In this document: in pieces, positions 56,767 to 64,000 of the stretch
Layout of the letters: every line of letters begins with the position of its first letter
Position numbering within the stretch: position 1 is the stretch's first letter
Origin: Candidatus Adamsella avium
Lineage (GTDB): Bacteria; Cyanobacteriota; Vampirovibrionia; Gastranaerophilales; CAJFVJ01
Reading direction: 5' to 3'
Assembly: GCA_904420445.1 (NCBI GenBank)
Contig: CAJFVJ010000003.1
Span: 454,441 to 518,440, forward strand
Length of the DNA stretch: 64,000 nt
The notes under the pieces: generated by a model
What the model saw: the letters and a program-made list of their open reading frames with translations, nothing else
Database searches by the model: none
Told to the model about the DNA's origin: nothing
Made by a program: the position numbers and the translations under genes

Positions 56767-57582
56767 ATGAAAGTTCAACAAACAGGTATGGGATTTGCTT
56801 ACAATCAAAAGCAAACTACAGCATTATCACAAAAGAACAAAACTCAAGAACCTCAAAATATGAACGGCACGCCATATGTTGGCGCTTACTACATGCCTGT
56901 CATAAATTTCAGGGGAGACTCTGAAAAAGTTCTCATTACAAAAAAAGATGAAGCAGGAAACAAAATTCTCGATAAATACGGAAATCCCGTGATAAGACTC
57001 AACCCTGAAATAAAAAAAGCCATGGATAAAGAAACTTTTGAGTTCACAGGACCTGATGGCGAAAAATTTACAGGTACGGTAAAAGAAGCCCTGCTTGCAT
57101 ACATTAGAGATATAAGAGATTTGGACGAAAACCGTTACTCTGGCTTATACCATGGTTCAAGCCTCGAATCCATCAAAAAAATAAAAGAACAAGGTCCTGA
57201 TCCGAGAAAAACTACGAGCGTAGGTTTTGGTCCGGGCATGTATTTTGCATTCTCGGAAGGAGATGCTCATGACTATAGCGGGGCAAAAATCAAAGCCGAC
57301 TTGCAACAACACAAAAGAGAAGATGGAGTAACAGGCAAATTTGCCGTATTCAACGGACTGTTCTACAGAAATATAAAAACACCAGAAGTAGCCAAAAAGC
57401 TGCAGGAAATAACACCGACAAGCACAGATATAGACTCATTGCTTAATGATTACTGTAGAGAAATTCTTGTTGATGACCTCAAAATAGATGCAGGATACGG
57501 ATTCGCAAGAAGCCATCATCCTTGCGTAATCGTCTTCAACCCTGATGTAATCTCTAACATAAGAAACAGCAACGAATATTAG
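56767..57582 (+). CDS. PARP-like ADP-ribosyltransferase homologue 1
   Basis: The 271-aa protein has an N-terminal INFRG motif (residues 46-50) and then a shared region up to the ADP-ribosyltransferase core. The core has LYHGSSLESI (H129, cf. the H of PARP-type H-Y-E) and FGPGMYFAFSEGDAHDYSG (Y159), spaced about 30 residues apart as in PARPs. The third catalytic residue, usually Glu, aligns with a Cys (C253) in CVIVFNPDVI by my alignment. This would suggest a noncanonical enzyme or an inactive NAD-fold domain. Homologue 2 lies directly downstream. Confidence 0.7.
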   Translation: MKVQQTGMGFAYNQKQTTALSQKNKTQEPQNMNGTPYVGAYYMPVINFRGDSEKVLITKKDEAGNKILDKYGNPVIRLNPEIKKAMDKETFEFTGPDGEKFTGTVKEALLAYIRDIRDLDENRYSGLYHGSSLESIKKIKEQGPDPRKTTSVGFGPGMYFAFSEGDAHDYSGAKIKADLQQHKREDGVTGKFAVFNGLFYRNIKTPEVAKKLQEITPTSTDIDSLLNDYCREILVDDLKIDAGYGFARSHHPCVIVFNPDVISNIRNSNEY

Positions 57583-57599
57583 AAAGAAAGGAATTAAAA

Positions 57600-58526
57600 A
57601 TGCAAATCCAAAACTTAACACTGAACAACATTTCACCTCAAAAAATATCTTACAAAAATAACAACACAAACAACTCAACACCAAAATGCGACAATTCAAT
57701 AAAAGATGTTCCGAATTCTTTTTATCGTCCCTTGAATTTTGGAGGAAATATCAGAGTTTATGACCCGATGGAAGAAATCAGAAAAGAAAAAGAACTGAGA
57801 GAAAATCTCTTCAATCAATTTATGGTCGAACAAAAAGACTCTGATGGTAATACTATCACTGACAAACAAGGACGACCAATCACAAAACTCGACCCGAAAA
57901 TAAAAGAAATGCTCGATTCAACAACTTTTGAATTTACAGCACCTAACGGCTCAAAAATGAATTGTACAATCAAAGATGCAATCAACGCATATATTGTAGA
58001 TACACTTGATGAAGATACAAAATTCCATAGAGTAATTCATGGCTCTTCACTGGAATCAATAAACGATATCATCAACAACGGACCTGATATGCGCAAAACA
58101 ACAACAAATGCATTCGGACCCGGTATGTATTTTGCTTTTTCTGAAGGTGATGCACATGATTACTCCGATGCAAAACTCATGGCTGATGTCATTCCTCAGG
58201 AAAGAGAAAACGGAGAAAAAGGCAAAATTGTAAGATTCAACACAAATTTCTACGATAAAATAAACAACCATAATTTGCATAAAGCAATAACCGATTTCAC
58301 TGGGCTTGAAGCACCTGATGAACCTTGGCAGCCTTATTATATAGAGCGTGCATATATGGAGCTGCCTGCAAAATTGGTTGATGAATACTGCAGAGATCTG
58401 ATGGTAGAAGAAATGGGTATAGATGCCGCACAATGCGGTGCACGTGGATTTCATTCATGCGCTGTTGTATTAAATCCTGATGCCATCACAAATATACAAG
58501 AATTCAATCCTTACAGATACTACTAG
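57600..58526 (+). CDS. PARP-like ADP-ribosyltransferase homologue 2
   Basis: The 308-aa protein has LNFGG at residues 45-49 and the same order of blocks as homologue 1: KDSDGNTITDKQGRPITKLD, IHGSSLESINDII, AFGPGMYFAFSEGDAHDYSD and CAVVLNPDAITNI. The Cys seen at the third triad position in homologue 1 is again Cys. It has about 35 extra residues before the last strand (AYMELPAKLVDEYCRDL). The start has AGAAAGGAATT upstream. The two copies form a tandem pair with an 18-bp gap. Confidence 0.7.
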   Translation: MQIQNLTLNNISPQKISYKNNNTNNSTPKCDNSIKDVPNSFYRPLNFGGNIRVYDPMEEIRKEKELRENLFNQFMVEQKDSDGNTITDKQGRPITKLDPKIKEMLDSTTFEFTAPNGSKMNCTIKDAINAYIVDTLDEDTKFHRVIHGSSLESINDIINNGPDMRKTTTNAFGPGMYFAFSEGDAHDYSDAKLMADVIPQERENGEKGKIVRFNTNFYDKINNHNLHKAITDFTGLEAPDEPWQPYYIERAYMELPAKLVDEYCRDLMVEEMGIDAAQCGARGFHSCAVVLNPDAITNIQEFNPYRYY

Positions 58527-58529
58527 GAA

Positions 58530-58619
58530 GCAGCGAAAATCCATCTTCATCCTTGAAGGAGTGAGTCTTGCTGAGCACAGCGAAGTATCTCTTAGAACTT
58601 CTTTTTACAATTTTGCTGC
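58530..58619. repeat. Short inverted-repeat element (90 bp)
   Basis: GCAGCGAAAAT and ATTTTGCTGC form the ends of a 90-bp segment whose inside carries GCTGAGCACAGCGAAGTATCTC, similar to part of the core of the three MITE-like copies. It may be a related, shorter element. Confidence 0.5.
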
Positions 58620-58640
58620 GCCTGATAGAACAACACGTCT

Positions 58641-58669
58641 TTGAAAAAAAACAGCTCTTTTGATAATAT
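58641..58669 (+). promoter_or_regulatory. Sigma-70-type promoter of mntP
   Basis: TTGAAA and TAATAT are separated by 17 bp and the expected transcription start coincides with the A of the ATG, implying a leaderless transcript. Confidence 0.6.
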
Positions 58670-58675
58670 CAAACT

Positions 58676-59227
58676 ATGAACTTGGTTGATATCATATTTC
58701 TGGCAGTGGCACTCTCTATAGATGCAGGAATAGTTTCTTTTTCTCAGGGAATCATCTTTGTAGAAAACAAAAGAAAAAATTCTCTCAAACTTGCATTATC
58801 AGTAGGATTTTTTCAGGCGCTTATGCCGGTAATCGGCTGGTTTGTCGCAAAATGGATTTACCGGTATGTAGAAGCGTTCTCAACATGGATAGCTTTTACA
58901 ATATTTTTAGCTCTCGGTATAAAATTCATCATCGATGCCTTCAAGGAGGATGAAAAAGAAATCCAAAAAGTAACAACACAACTTTCTCTTTCTTTTCTGC
59001 TTTTTGTATCAATAGCGACAAGCATCGATGCTCTCGGCGCAGGAGTAAACCTCTATTTTCTGAAAGCGCCTGTACTCATTTCCGCCATAATAATCGGTAC
59101 TATAACTTTTTTTAACTCTCTGCTTTCATTCTGGGTTGGATATGCAATCAAACACTTCCCTTCAAAATATATGGAAATAGCTGCAGGACTGATTCTTATA
59201 CTCCTTGGTGTTAAAGTATTATTTTAA
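58676..59227 (+). CDS. mntP: Manganese efflux pump MntP-like protein
   Basis: The 183-aa protein is an internal repeat of two three-helix halves. Each half has the acidic signature: ALSIDAGIVSFSQG in the first and ATSIDALGAGVNL in the second, with Asp/Ser in helix positions. This fits MntP (YebN) or the YtaF-type branch. Manganese export would be expected. No yybP-ykoY riboswitch is visible before it. Confidence 0.85.
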   Translation: MNLVDIIFLAVALSIDAGIVSFSQGIIFVENKRKNSLKLALSVGFFQALMPVIGWFVAKWIYRYVEAFSTWIAFTIFLALGIKFIIDAFKEDEKEIQKVTTQLSLSFLLFVSIATSIDALGAGVNLYFLKAPVLISAIIIGTITFFNSLLSFWVGYAIKHFPSKYMEIAAGLILILLGVKVLF

Positions 59228-59308
59228 GATTTTTATATATTTTGCATTCAATATTTGCAAGATTTATCCTTCTCAGAATATAATAATCTTTACAAAAGGG
59301 ACTTAAAA

Positions 59309-59629
59309 ATGAATATCCTTATAAATGACTCAAATTTTGATTCGGAAGTTCTCAACTCTGAACTGCCTGTTCTGGTTGTGTTCTATTCTGACTGGTGCCA
59401 TATCTGCAAAAGAATACATGAATATGTCGATGAGCTGAAAGAGGAATACAAGGATATTCTCAAAATAGCAAAAGCAAACTCAGAGCACACTCTCGAGTTA
59501 ATATCATCTCTGAATATAAAAGGCGTCCCTACTATACTCCTCTATAAAAAAGGAAAACTTATACAAAGAATAAACGGCTTTCTATCAAAAAGACAACTTC
59601 AGGATTTTCTTGAGAAAAACTTGAAATAA
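59309..59629 (+). CDS. Thioredoxin-like protein
   Basis: The 106-aa product has SDWCHICKRIHEYVDEL (active site WCHIC), a following IKGVPTILLYKKG with the cis-Pro, and the expected closing GFLSKRQLQDFL. It is a thioredoxin with the redox pair Cys30/Cys33. The ATG at 59309 is preferred; an 18-residue extension from an upstream ATG is not typical. It is convergent with the ferritin-like gene, with a 0-bp gap. Confidence 0.87.
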   Translation: MNILINDSNFDSEVLNSELPVLVVFYSDWCHICKRIHEYVDELKEEYKDILKIAKANSEHTLELISSLNIKGVPTILLYKKGKLIQRINGFLSKRQLQDFLEKNLK

Positions 59630-59932
59630 TCAATCCTTCTGCTTAATCATCTCTTCTACCTCCTCTGCCCCCTGTTTGTGAAATTTTTCCTCCTCAGGAT
59701 AAAGCTCTTTGAGTACACGCAAAAACTCTCCAACATGAACTTTCTCCTCTTCAACAATATCTTCCATAACTTTTTTCAGAAGTTTGTTATCGGTAGAGTT
59801 TATTATCTGCTCATAAATCTGAATAGCCTCATATTCTGATGAAATAGAAAAGCGAATTGCCTGCAGAACTTCTTCTTCGCTCAATTTTCTATCAGACATT
59901 TTTGCATTAAAAAACGATGAAAATTCAGGCAT
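59630..59932 (-). CDS. Ferritin-like protein of the encapsulin-cargo type
   Basis: The 100-aa protein begins MPEFSSFF and has IRFSISSEYEAIQIYEQ, then EEEKVHVGEFLRVLKELY. The E33-Y40 and E63-H66 pairs fit the ferroxidase centre of the short two-helix ferritin-like family that includes encapsulin cargo proteins. No encapsulin shell gene is in the window, so cargo status is unproven. GGAGATT-type sequence precedes the ATG. Confidence 0.78.
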   Translation of the reverse strand: MPEFSSFFNAKMSDRKLSEEEVLQAIRFSISSEYEAIQIYEQIINSTDNKLLKKVMEDIVEEEKVHVGEFLRVLKELYPEEEKFHKQGAEEVEEMIKQKD

Positions 59933-60093
59933 AAAAAATCTCCTGTATCAATCTGTCAAATTCAATTATCACTACTTCTTCCAAACAAAACATTCCACAA
60001 CAAGGCAACAAAAAGAATAAATTTCTCATAACGCAATTTTTTTTATTCATATGTTTTAAAACAATATCCATACAAAAATAAGAATTAAAAACA

Positions 60094-61098
60094 ATGAATA
60101 TAACCCTCCTCCGTCCGTACGGAATATCTTCCTCCTTCCACAGGACTAATAACAACACTCTTTTCCTGCATGGCTCTTTAACAAAAGATATATTTCAAAA
60201 AAGCTCGCCTTTGTCTTTTACAGGAAAAGAAAGCTCGAATAATCCTCCCCATAATGATTCAACCGAGGATTTCCTTCTCTATGCCAAAGAAACCAATTTT
60301 CTCAACAGAATACCTCAAATAACAACCTACAAAAATTATATCGGAAAAGGTTTTGAAGGAACTGTCTACGAAATTCCGCAAGAGCCGAGATGGGTGCTGA
60401 AAGAAAACAACAGAATGTCCAACAATATCAACGGTATCGATAAAGAAATTATGCCAATTGAAGACAAAATGCCGCTGATAAACGTTGGACAGCCTGTCGC
60501 AAGAATAGAACTCGGCTACGGTCAGGCATTATCAGTTTATCAAATACTCAAAATGCAGCATGGAAATGAATATGGAATAGCCCCATTTCCCATATCTTCT
60601 GAAAGCTTCCTTAAAATGCCTGGAACCCAAAAGCTTTACAAACACTTTCTAAGCCAAATGGCATCGCTTCCTCTCTCAAGTTATGAACAACTCATAGAAG
60701 ACCTGAAATATATCAACGACTGTGGCTTCAAACCAGACTACTTCAACCCGAACAACTTTCTCCTCGACGGAAATAAAATAAAAATGGTTGATACAGAAGA
60801 AATTACAGACAAAAACTACCTGAATGACTACGGAAATGTCTTGTATTCTTTATTAATCGGAGAATTTTTCAATTTTGCAAAAAATCAGGAACAAGACTTT
60901 CCATCAGATGATATAAAAAAACTAAACACTCAGATAACAACAAAATTTATGACTGCAATGAAAAATAAAAATCAAAAATTTGCACAAGATAATACCCACT
61001 TCCTTGAATTTCTCAAATCTGATTTATCCTCGCCTTATTTCAAAACAGATGACTATGAAAAGAAAATAGCACTGCTAAAACAAAATAATCTGCTCTAA
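60094..61098 (+). CDS. Kinase-fold protein with N-terminal LSFTG motif
   Basis: The 334-aa protein has LSFTG at residues 40-44 and then a kinase-like region: IGKGFEGTVYE at 83-93 as a Gly-rich loop, WVLKEN with K103, KPDYFNPNNFLLD at 213-225 as the catalytic loop (D215, N220), and MVDTEE (D233) in the DFG place. This matches a small-molecule or protein kinase of the choline/aminoglycoside-kinase superfamily rather than a Hanks-type kinase in detail. The substrate is unknown. Confidence 0.65.
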   Translation: MNITLLRPYGISSSFHRTNNNTLFLHGSLTKDIFQKSSPLSFTGKESSNNPPHNDSTEDFLLYAKETNFLNRIPQITTYKNYIGKGFEGTVYEIPQEPRWVLKENNRMSNNINGIDKEIMPIEDKMPLINVGQPVARIELGYGQALSVYQILKMQHGNEYGIAPFPISSESFLKMPGTQKLYKHFLSQMASLPLSSYEQLIEDLKYINDCGFKPDYFNPNNFLLDGNKIKMVDTEEITDKNYLNDYGNVLYSLLIGEFFNFAKNQEQDFPSDDIKKLNTQITTKFMTAMKNKNQKFAQDNTHFLEFLKSDLSSPYFKTDDYEKKIALLKQNNLL

Positions 61099-61219
61099 AT
61101 CTTACTAACTTTTGTAAAGATAATCTCAATAATTATCAATATTTATTCTTCATACACATTAAATATGTAGGGAAATTTACTTATTTAGCTAAAAAAAACA
61201 GTCCAACAGGAGAGATTTT

Positions 61220-63484
61220 ATGTTTATTAGTGGTATTAATGTGTCTTTAGATGCTCAGTCAGCAAAAAATACATCTCTAAAAAAACAAAATTCAAATTAT
61301 TCAATACAAAACCAGCAAGAGCTTCTATCTCAAACAGCAAGCCAAAGTATTTCAAACATCAGCAAAGTCAACTTCGGTGCACTGAGAAAAACAACACCGA
61401 TTACACATATCTCGTTCGCAGGAAATCCGGATAAGCACTCTGATGAATATCTGCATGTTATCGCAGAGATGGCCCCGCTTGCAAAAACAGGCGGTGCAGC
61501 TGTCGTTGCAGAAGACCTCGGGCATATGTTCCCGAATTATAACAACAGCAAACATGCCTTCTTCCTTCCATACTACAACGGCGAAGAGTTAACCGATCCG
61601 ACAGGATATACTATCGGACACAAAATCAGAGAAGATGAAGAAGGACCTTATTATCAGAAACTCGGAAGCAACGACAAAATTCACCTCGAAAAAATCGCTC
61701 AAAAAGACATACACTGGGGACAAGACTCAGCATTATATGACACAACTGACGAAGTCGCTCTCTACAAAGTAAAAAGAGATGAAATGGATAAAATGGGATT
61801 CCCTAAAAATACCTCCGTATACTTTGTTTATACCCCGCTTTGTTCAAGCATGGAAAAAGAATACTCAGGAGCCTATAACGACGGAAATCTCGGAAATATC
61901 TACTCTCAATTTTCAAAAGCAGCCACAGAACTTGCTCCTGAACTTGCAAAAGCAGAAAACGGCAACTTCAACCCAGAAAACATCCTCTGCCATGACTGGC
62001 ATACAAGTTATTTCCTCAACTATGCAAACACCGAAAATCAAAACGGCAACGACTACTACAGCGGCATAAAACCAGGTTACGTAATCCATAACCTCGGAAG
62101 AGCTTACCAGGGGGTAACAAGCCCTTACGGACTCTTCTGTCAGGTAGCAAGCCCTGAAGAAATAAAGGCAATAAACCAGGACCCCGAGTTCCAGAACCTG
62201 ATGATGGAACAATACAGAAGCTCGGCTCAACCGCTGAAACACAGACAAAACGTTGAGTTCGAAATTAATAACTACTTCAAAAACATAATGCCTGAACTCT
62301 ACGACGAAAAAGGCGCATTCAACGCAAGCATGATTCCTATCAGACTTGCAGAAAGAGGATGGGTCACAATTCATACTGTATCAGGGAACTACGCAGATGA
62401 ACTGACTAATACTCCTGAATTATCAGAAGGATTGACAAACCACGTTAAAAAACTCAAACAAAAAGGTAAAATGATTGGTATCACAAACGGTATGTCAACA
62501 CCATCCTGCGACCCTTCTTCAACAAAAGGCTACCCGGCTCCATACAACCAAATTTTCAAAACCTTCAAACCAACAGACAACATCAGCGATATAAGAGCCG
62601 CAAAACTCTACAACAAACAAAAACTGTTCGAAAAACTGGTTCCTGATGAAACAGGCAACCTCGATGCCTCACAAATAATGCCAAGATTTAACCCCGAAAA
62701 AAATCAAATCATCGGATATCTTGACAAACAAATTCTCAACAATCCTGACGTACCTCTTTTTGTCGGATGGGGCAGAGGCGACTACCAGAAAGGTCTTGAT
62801 GTTACACTCGAAGCAATAGAAAAATACACGGACGAAAACCCTCAATCAAAAGCGGTGTTCATCATCGGAGGAGGTGTAACAGGTGCCGGCGAAGAAGGAG
62901 AAAAAATTGAAAAACAGGCAAAAGAACTCGCAAATGGAAAACTCAAAGGTCGCCTGATTTTCATGGACGGTTTTGCTCCTGCATATGCCCTCGCTTCAGC
63001 AGCTGACTATGCTCTGTTCACAAGCAGATTTGAACCCTGCGGACTGACTCAATTTGAAGCAATGAAATACGGTTGCATTCCAATTGTAACAAGCACAGGC
63101 GGTTTTGCTTCGACAGTTCTGCAATCTGACGAAACAGACACGCCGACAGGTTATAAAACAGAACACAGCTTCTTCATGACAGATGAAACTCTCAGAAATA
63201 ATCTTAATATAACTGGAGAAATTACAGACAAAAACAGACGAACTCTCAGAGATACGGCTCTTGCGGAAGAAGTCAAAAATGCAATGGAAAGAGCAACATT
63301 AACAACATTATCCTCAAAAGAAGAACATGAAAAAATTATGAGAAACTGCCTGACTGCAAAAGCCGGGTGGGATAACAACGCTCAGTTCAACGAAGGAACT
63401 CCTGCAGTTGAAAAAATCAACGAATTCCATTTCAACCACGATAACAGAATAGAACCAAACAGAACGTTCATCAATCACAGATAA
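61220..63484 (+). CDS. Glycogen/starch synthase-like protein with N-terminal extension
   Basis: The 754-aa protein has an N-terminal stretch of 75 residues that includes VNFGA (50-54) and ISFAG (64-68). A GT5-type domain follows: AEMAPLAKTGGAAVV, CHDWHTSYFLNY, FVGWGRGDYQKGLD, and FEPCGLTQFEAMKYGCIPIVT. The length is well above the usual 480; besides the N-terminus, extra segments lie around residues 290-400. GGAGAG precedes the ATG. It should use ADP- or UDP-glucose to extend an alpha-glucan. A terminator follows. Confidence 0.85.
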   Translation: MFISGINVSLDAQSAKNTSLKKQNSNYSIQNQQELLSQTASQSISNISKVNFGALRKTTPITHISFAGNPDKHSDEYLHVIAEMAPLAKTGGAAVVAEDLGHMFPNYNNSKHAFFLPYYNGEELTDPTGYTIGHKIREDEEGPYYQKLGSNDKIHLEKIAQKDIHWGQDSALYDTTDEVALYKVKRDEMDKMGFPKNTSVYFVYTPLCSSMEKEYSGAYNDGNLGNIYSQFSKAATELAPELAKAENGNFNPENILCHDWHTSYFLNYANTENQNGNDYYSGIKPGYVIHNLGRAYQGVTSPYGLFCQVASPEEIKAINQDPEFQNLMMEQYRSSAQPLKHRQNVEFEINNYFKNIMPELYDEKGAFNASMIPIRLAERGWVTIHTVSGNYADELTNTPELSEGLTNHVKKLKQKGKMIGITNGMSTPSCDPSSTKGYPAPYNQIFKTFKPTDNISDIRAAKLYNKQKLFEKLVPDETGNLDASQIMPRFNPEKNQIIGYLDKQILNNPDVPLFVGWGRGDYQKGLDVTLEAIEKYTDENPQSKAVFIIGGGVTGAGEEGEKIEKQAKELANGKLKGRLIFMDGFAPAYALASAADYALFTSRFEPCGLTQFEAMKYGCIPIVTSTGGFASTVLQSDETDTPTGYKTEHSFFMTDETLRNNLNITGEITDKNRRTLRDTALAEEVKNAMERATLTTLSSKEEHEKIMRNCLTAKAGWDNNAQFNEGTPAVEKINEFHFNHDNRIEPNRTFINHR

Positions 63485-63486
63485 TT

Positions 63487-63515
63487 AAAAAGACCTCTAA
63501 AAAGAGGTCTTTTTT
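63487..63515. terminator. Bidirectional rho-independent terminator
   Basis: AAAAAGACCTCT (AAAA) AGAGGTCTTTTTT between the convergent glycogen synthase and CHAP genes. Confidence 0.9.
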
Positions 63516-64000
63516 ACATCAGGACAAATCCTGAAATCTTGTTATATCCGGAACTGCCGGGTTTATAAGTTCTTTCTGCAACCATATTCGATGTATTGCC
63601 TTCTATCGTATGGATTGTTCCATCAGGGTCAACCTTTGTTACAATACCTGTATGAGAAGCTCCATTCTCTTTTTGTATCATAATATCACCTGGTTTAACC
63701 TGACTCCACTGAGATCTACTTATATATCGTCCATTTGCTTTTCCCCAGTCCCGCAAACCGGAAACAGCATTAGACCCGAACCCTGCCGGAGTATCGGAAC
63801 CAAGAGTTTCTTTGACGACATAAGTCACAAATGCTGCACACCAGGCTATTTCGTCACCATTGGTAAACTTCAGATAAGATCCGTTGCTTTCGTTATATCC
63901 CAAATATTTCATAGCCGTATCAACAATTGCAGACCCTGAATTTGATACAACACGACTTATATTATCTTCCTCAAAATTTCCGTTTGCAGAATTGTACTCC
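63514..64000 (-). CDS. CHAP-domain amidase, 5' end missing
   Basis: The reading frame continues to the end of the window without a stop (SGSAIVDTAMKYLGYNESNG before the visible part), so the ATG at 63912 is not the start. A CHAP domain is clear: EIAWCAAFVTYVV (catalytic Cys), NGASHTGIVTKVDPDGTIH (catalytic His) and IEGNTS. CHAP proteins hydrolyse peptidoglycan peptides. The missing N-terminus may hold a targeting or repeat domain. It is convergent with glycogen synthase. Confidence 0.8.
   Translation of the reverse strand, partial: EYNSANGNFEEDNISRVVSNSGSAIVDTAMKYLGYNESNGSYLKFTNGDEIAWCAAFVTYVVKETLGSDTPAGFGSNAVSGLRDWGKANGRYISRSQWSQVKPGDIMIQKENGASHTGIVTKVDPDGTIHTIEGNTSNMVAERTYKPGSSGYNKISGFVLM

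Noticed and set aside
58527-58675. Manganese (yybP-ykoY) riboswitch before mntP
   Set aside because: The conserved motifs are not present, the promoter implies a leaderless mRNA, and the segment is better explained by the inverted-repeat element.

Overview
The window is AT-rich bacterial chromosome packed with short operons and informational and biosynthetic housekeeping genes. A heptosyltransferase-type GT9 enzyme, a Ski2-type helicase, a coiled-coil gene next to coaD and an AtpZ-like protein fit a Gram-negative relative of the cyanobacteria. The many small proteins with a short N-terminal [hydrophobic]-[S/N]-F-x-[G/A] motif suggest the non-photosynthetic Melainabacteria (Gastranaerophilales-like). 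This placement is inference from gene content. There are no rRNA or tRNA genes and no clear prophage or IS element.

Layout. 1-5.8 kb: the end of a Q-rich gene, then a minus-strand run (YqeG phosphatase, U32 peptidase-family tRNA-modification protein, CtpA, MnmA and two small proteins that share a domain). 5.8-8.6 kb: a repeat-rich, collagen-like protein gene split into three frames by a 367-368-bp tandem duplication. 8.8-16 kb: a GAF plus degenerate HD-GYP protein, a TPR protein, rpsT, lepA, a membrane protein, a GAF histidine kinase and a 54-aa AtpZ-like ORF. 16.1-22.7 kb: ribE-ribBA-ribH coupled to five tandem DUF4013-like membrane proteins. 22.8-33.6 kb: dapF, rpsF-ssb-rpsR, a phosphoesterase, GT9, an orphan flagellin-like gene, TPR, rimO, yajQ and udk. 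33.7-48.1 kb: a Ski2-like helicase, rsmB, coaD, panB/C, glmR, pxpA, asnS, thrC, hom, dnaJ-like and queE. 48.2-54 kb: two tandem thymidylate-kinase-like genes, four small SFGA-motif genes, hisG-mazG-rsfS and secG.

54-64 kb is the accessory part. It holds a strong candidate small RNA with a CU-rich anti-Shine-Dalgarno stretch, a Cys-rich secreted protein, a tetranucleotide microsatellite, two tandem PARP-like ADP-ribosyltransferase homologues, mntP, a thioredoxin-like protein, a ferritin-like protein, a kinase-fold protein, a long glycogen synthase and a CHAP amidase that runs off the end. The ADP-ribosyltransferase-like, kinase-like, glycogen synthase and four-gene cluster proteins, plus one small orphan, carry the same short N-terminal motif although their downstream domains are unrelated. 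This is the best candidate here for an undescribed sorting or export system.

Other points of note are three copies of a MITE-like dispersed repeat, several TTG starts with good ribosome binding sites (secG, rsfS, rpsF), a probably leaderless mntP, and several genes under 60 codons.
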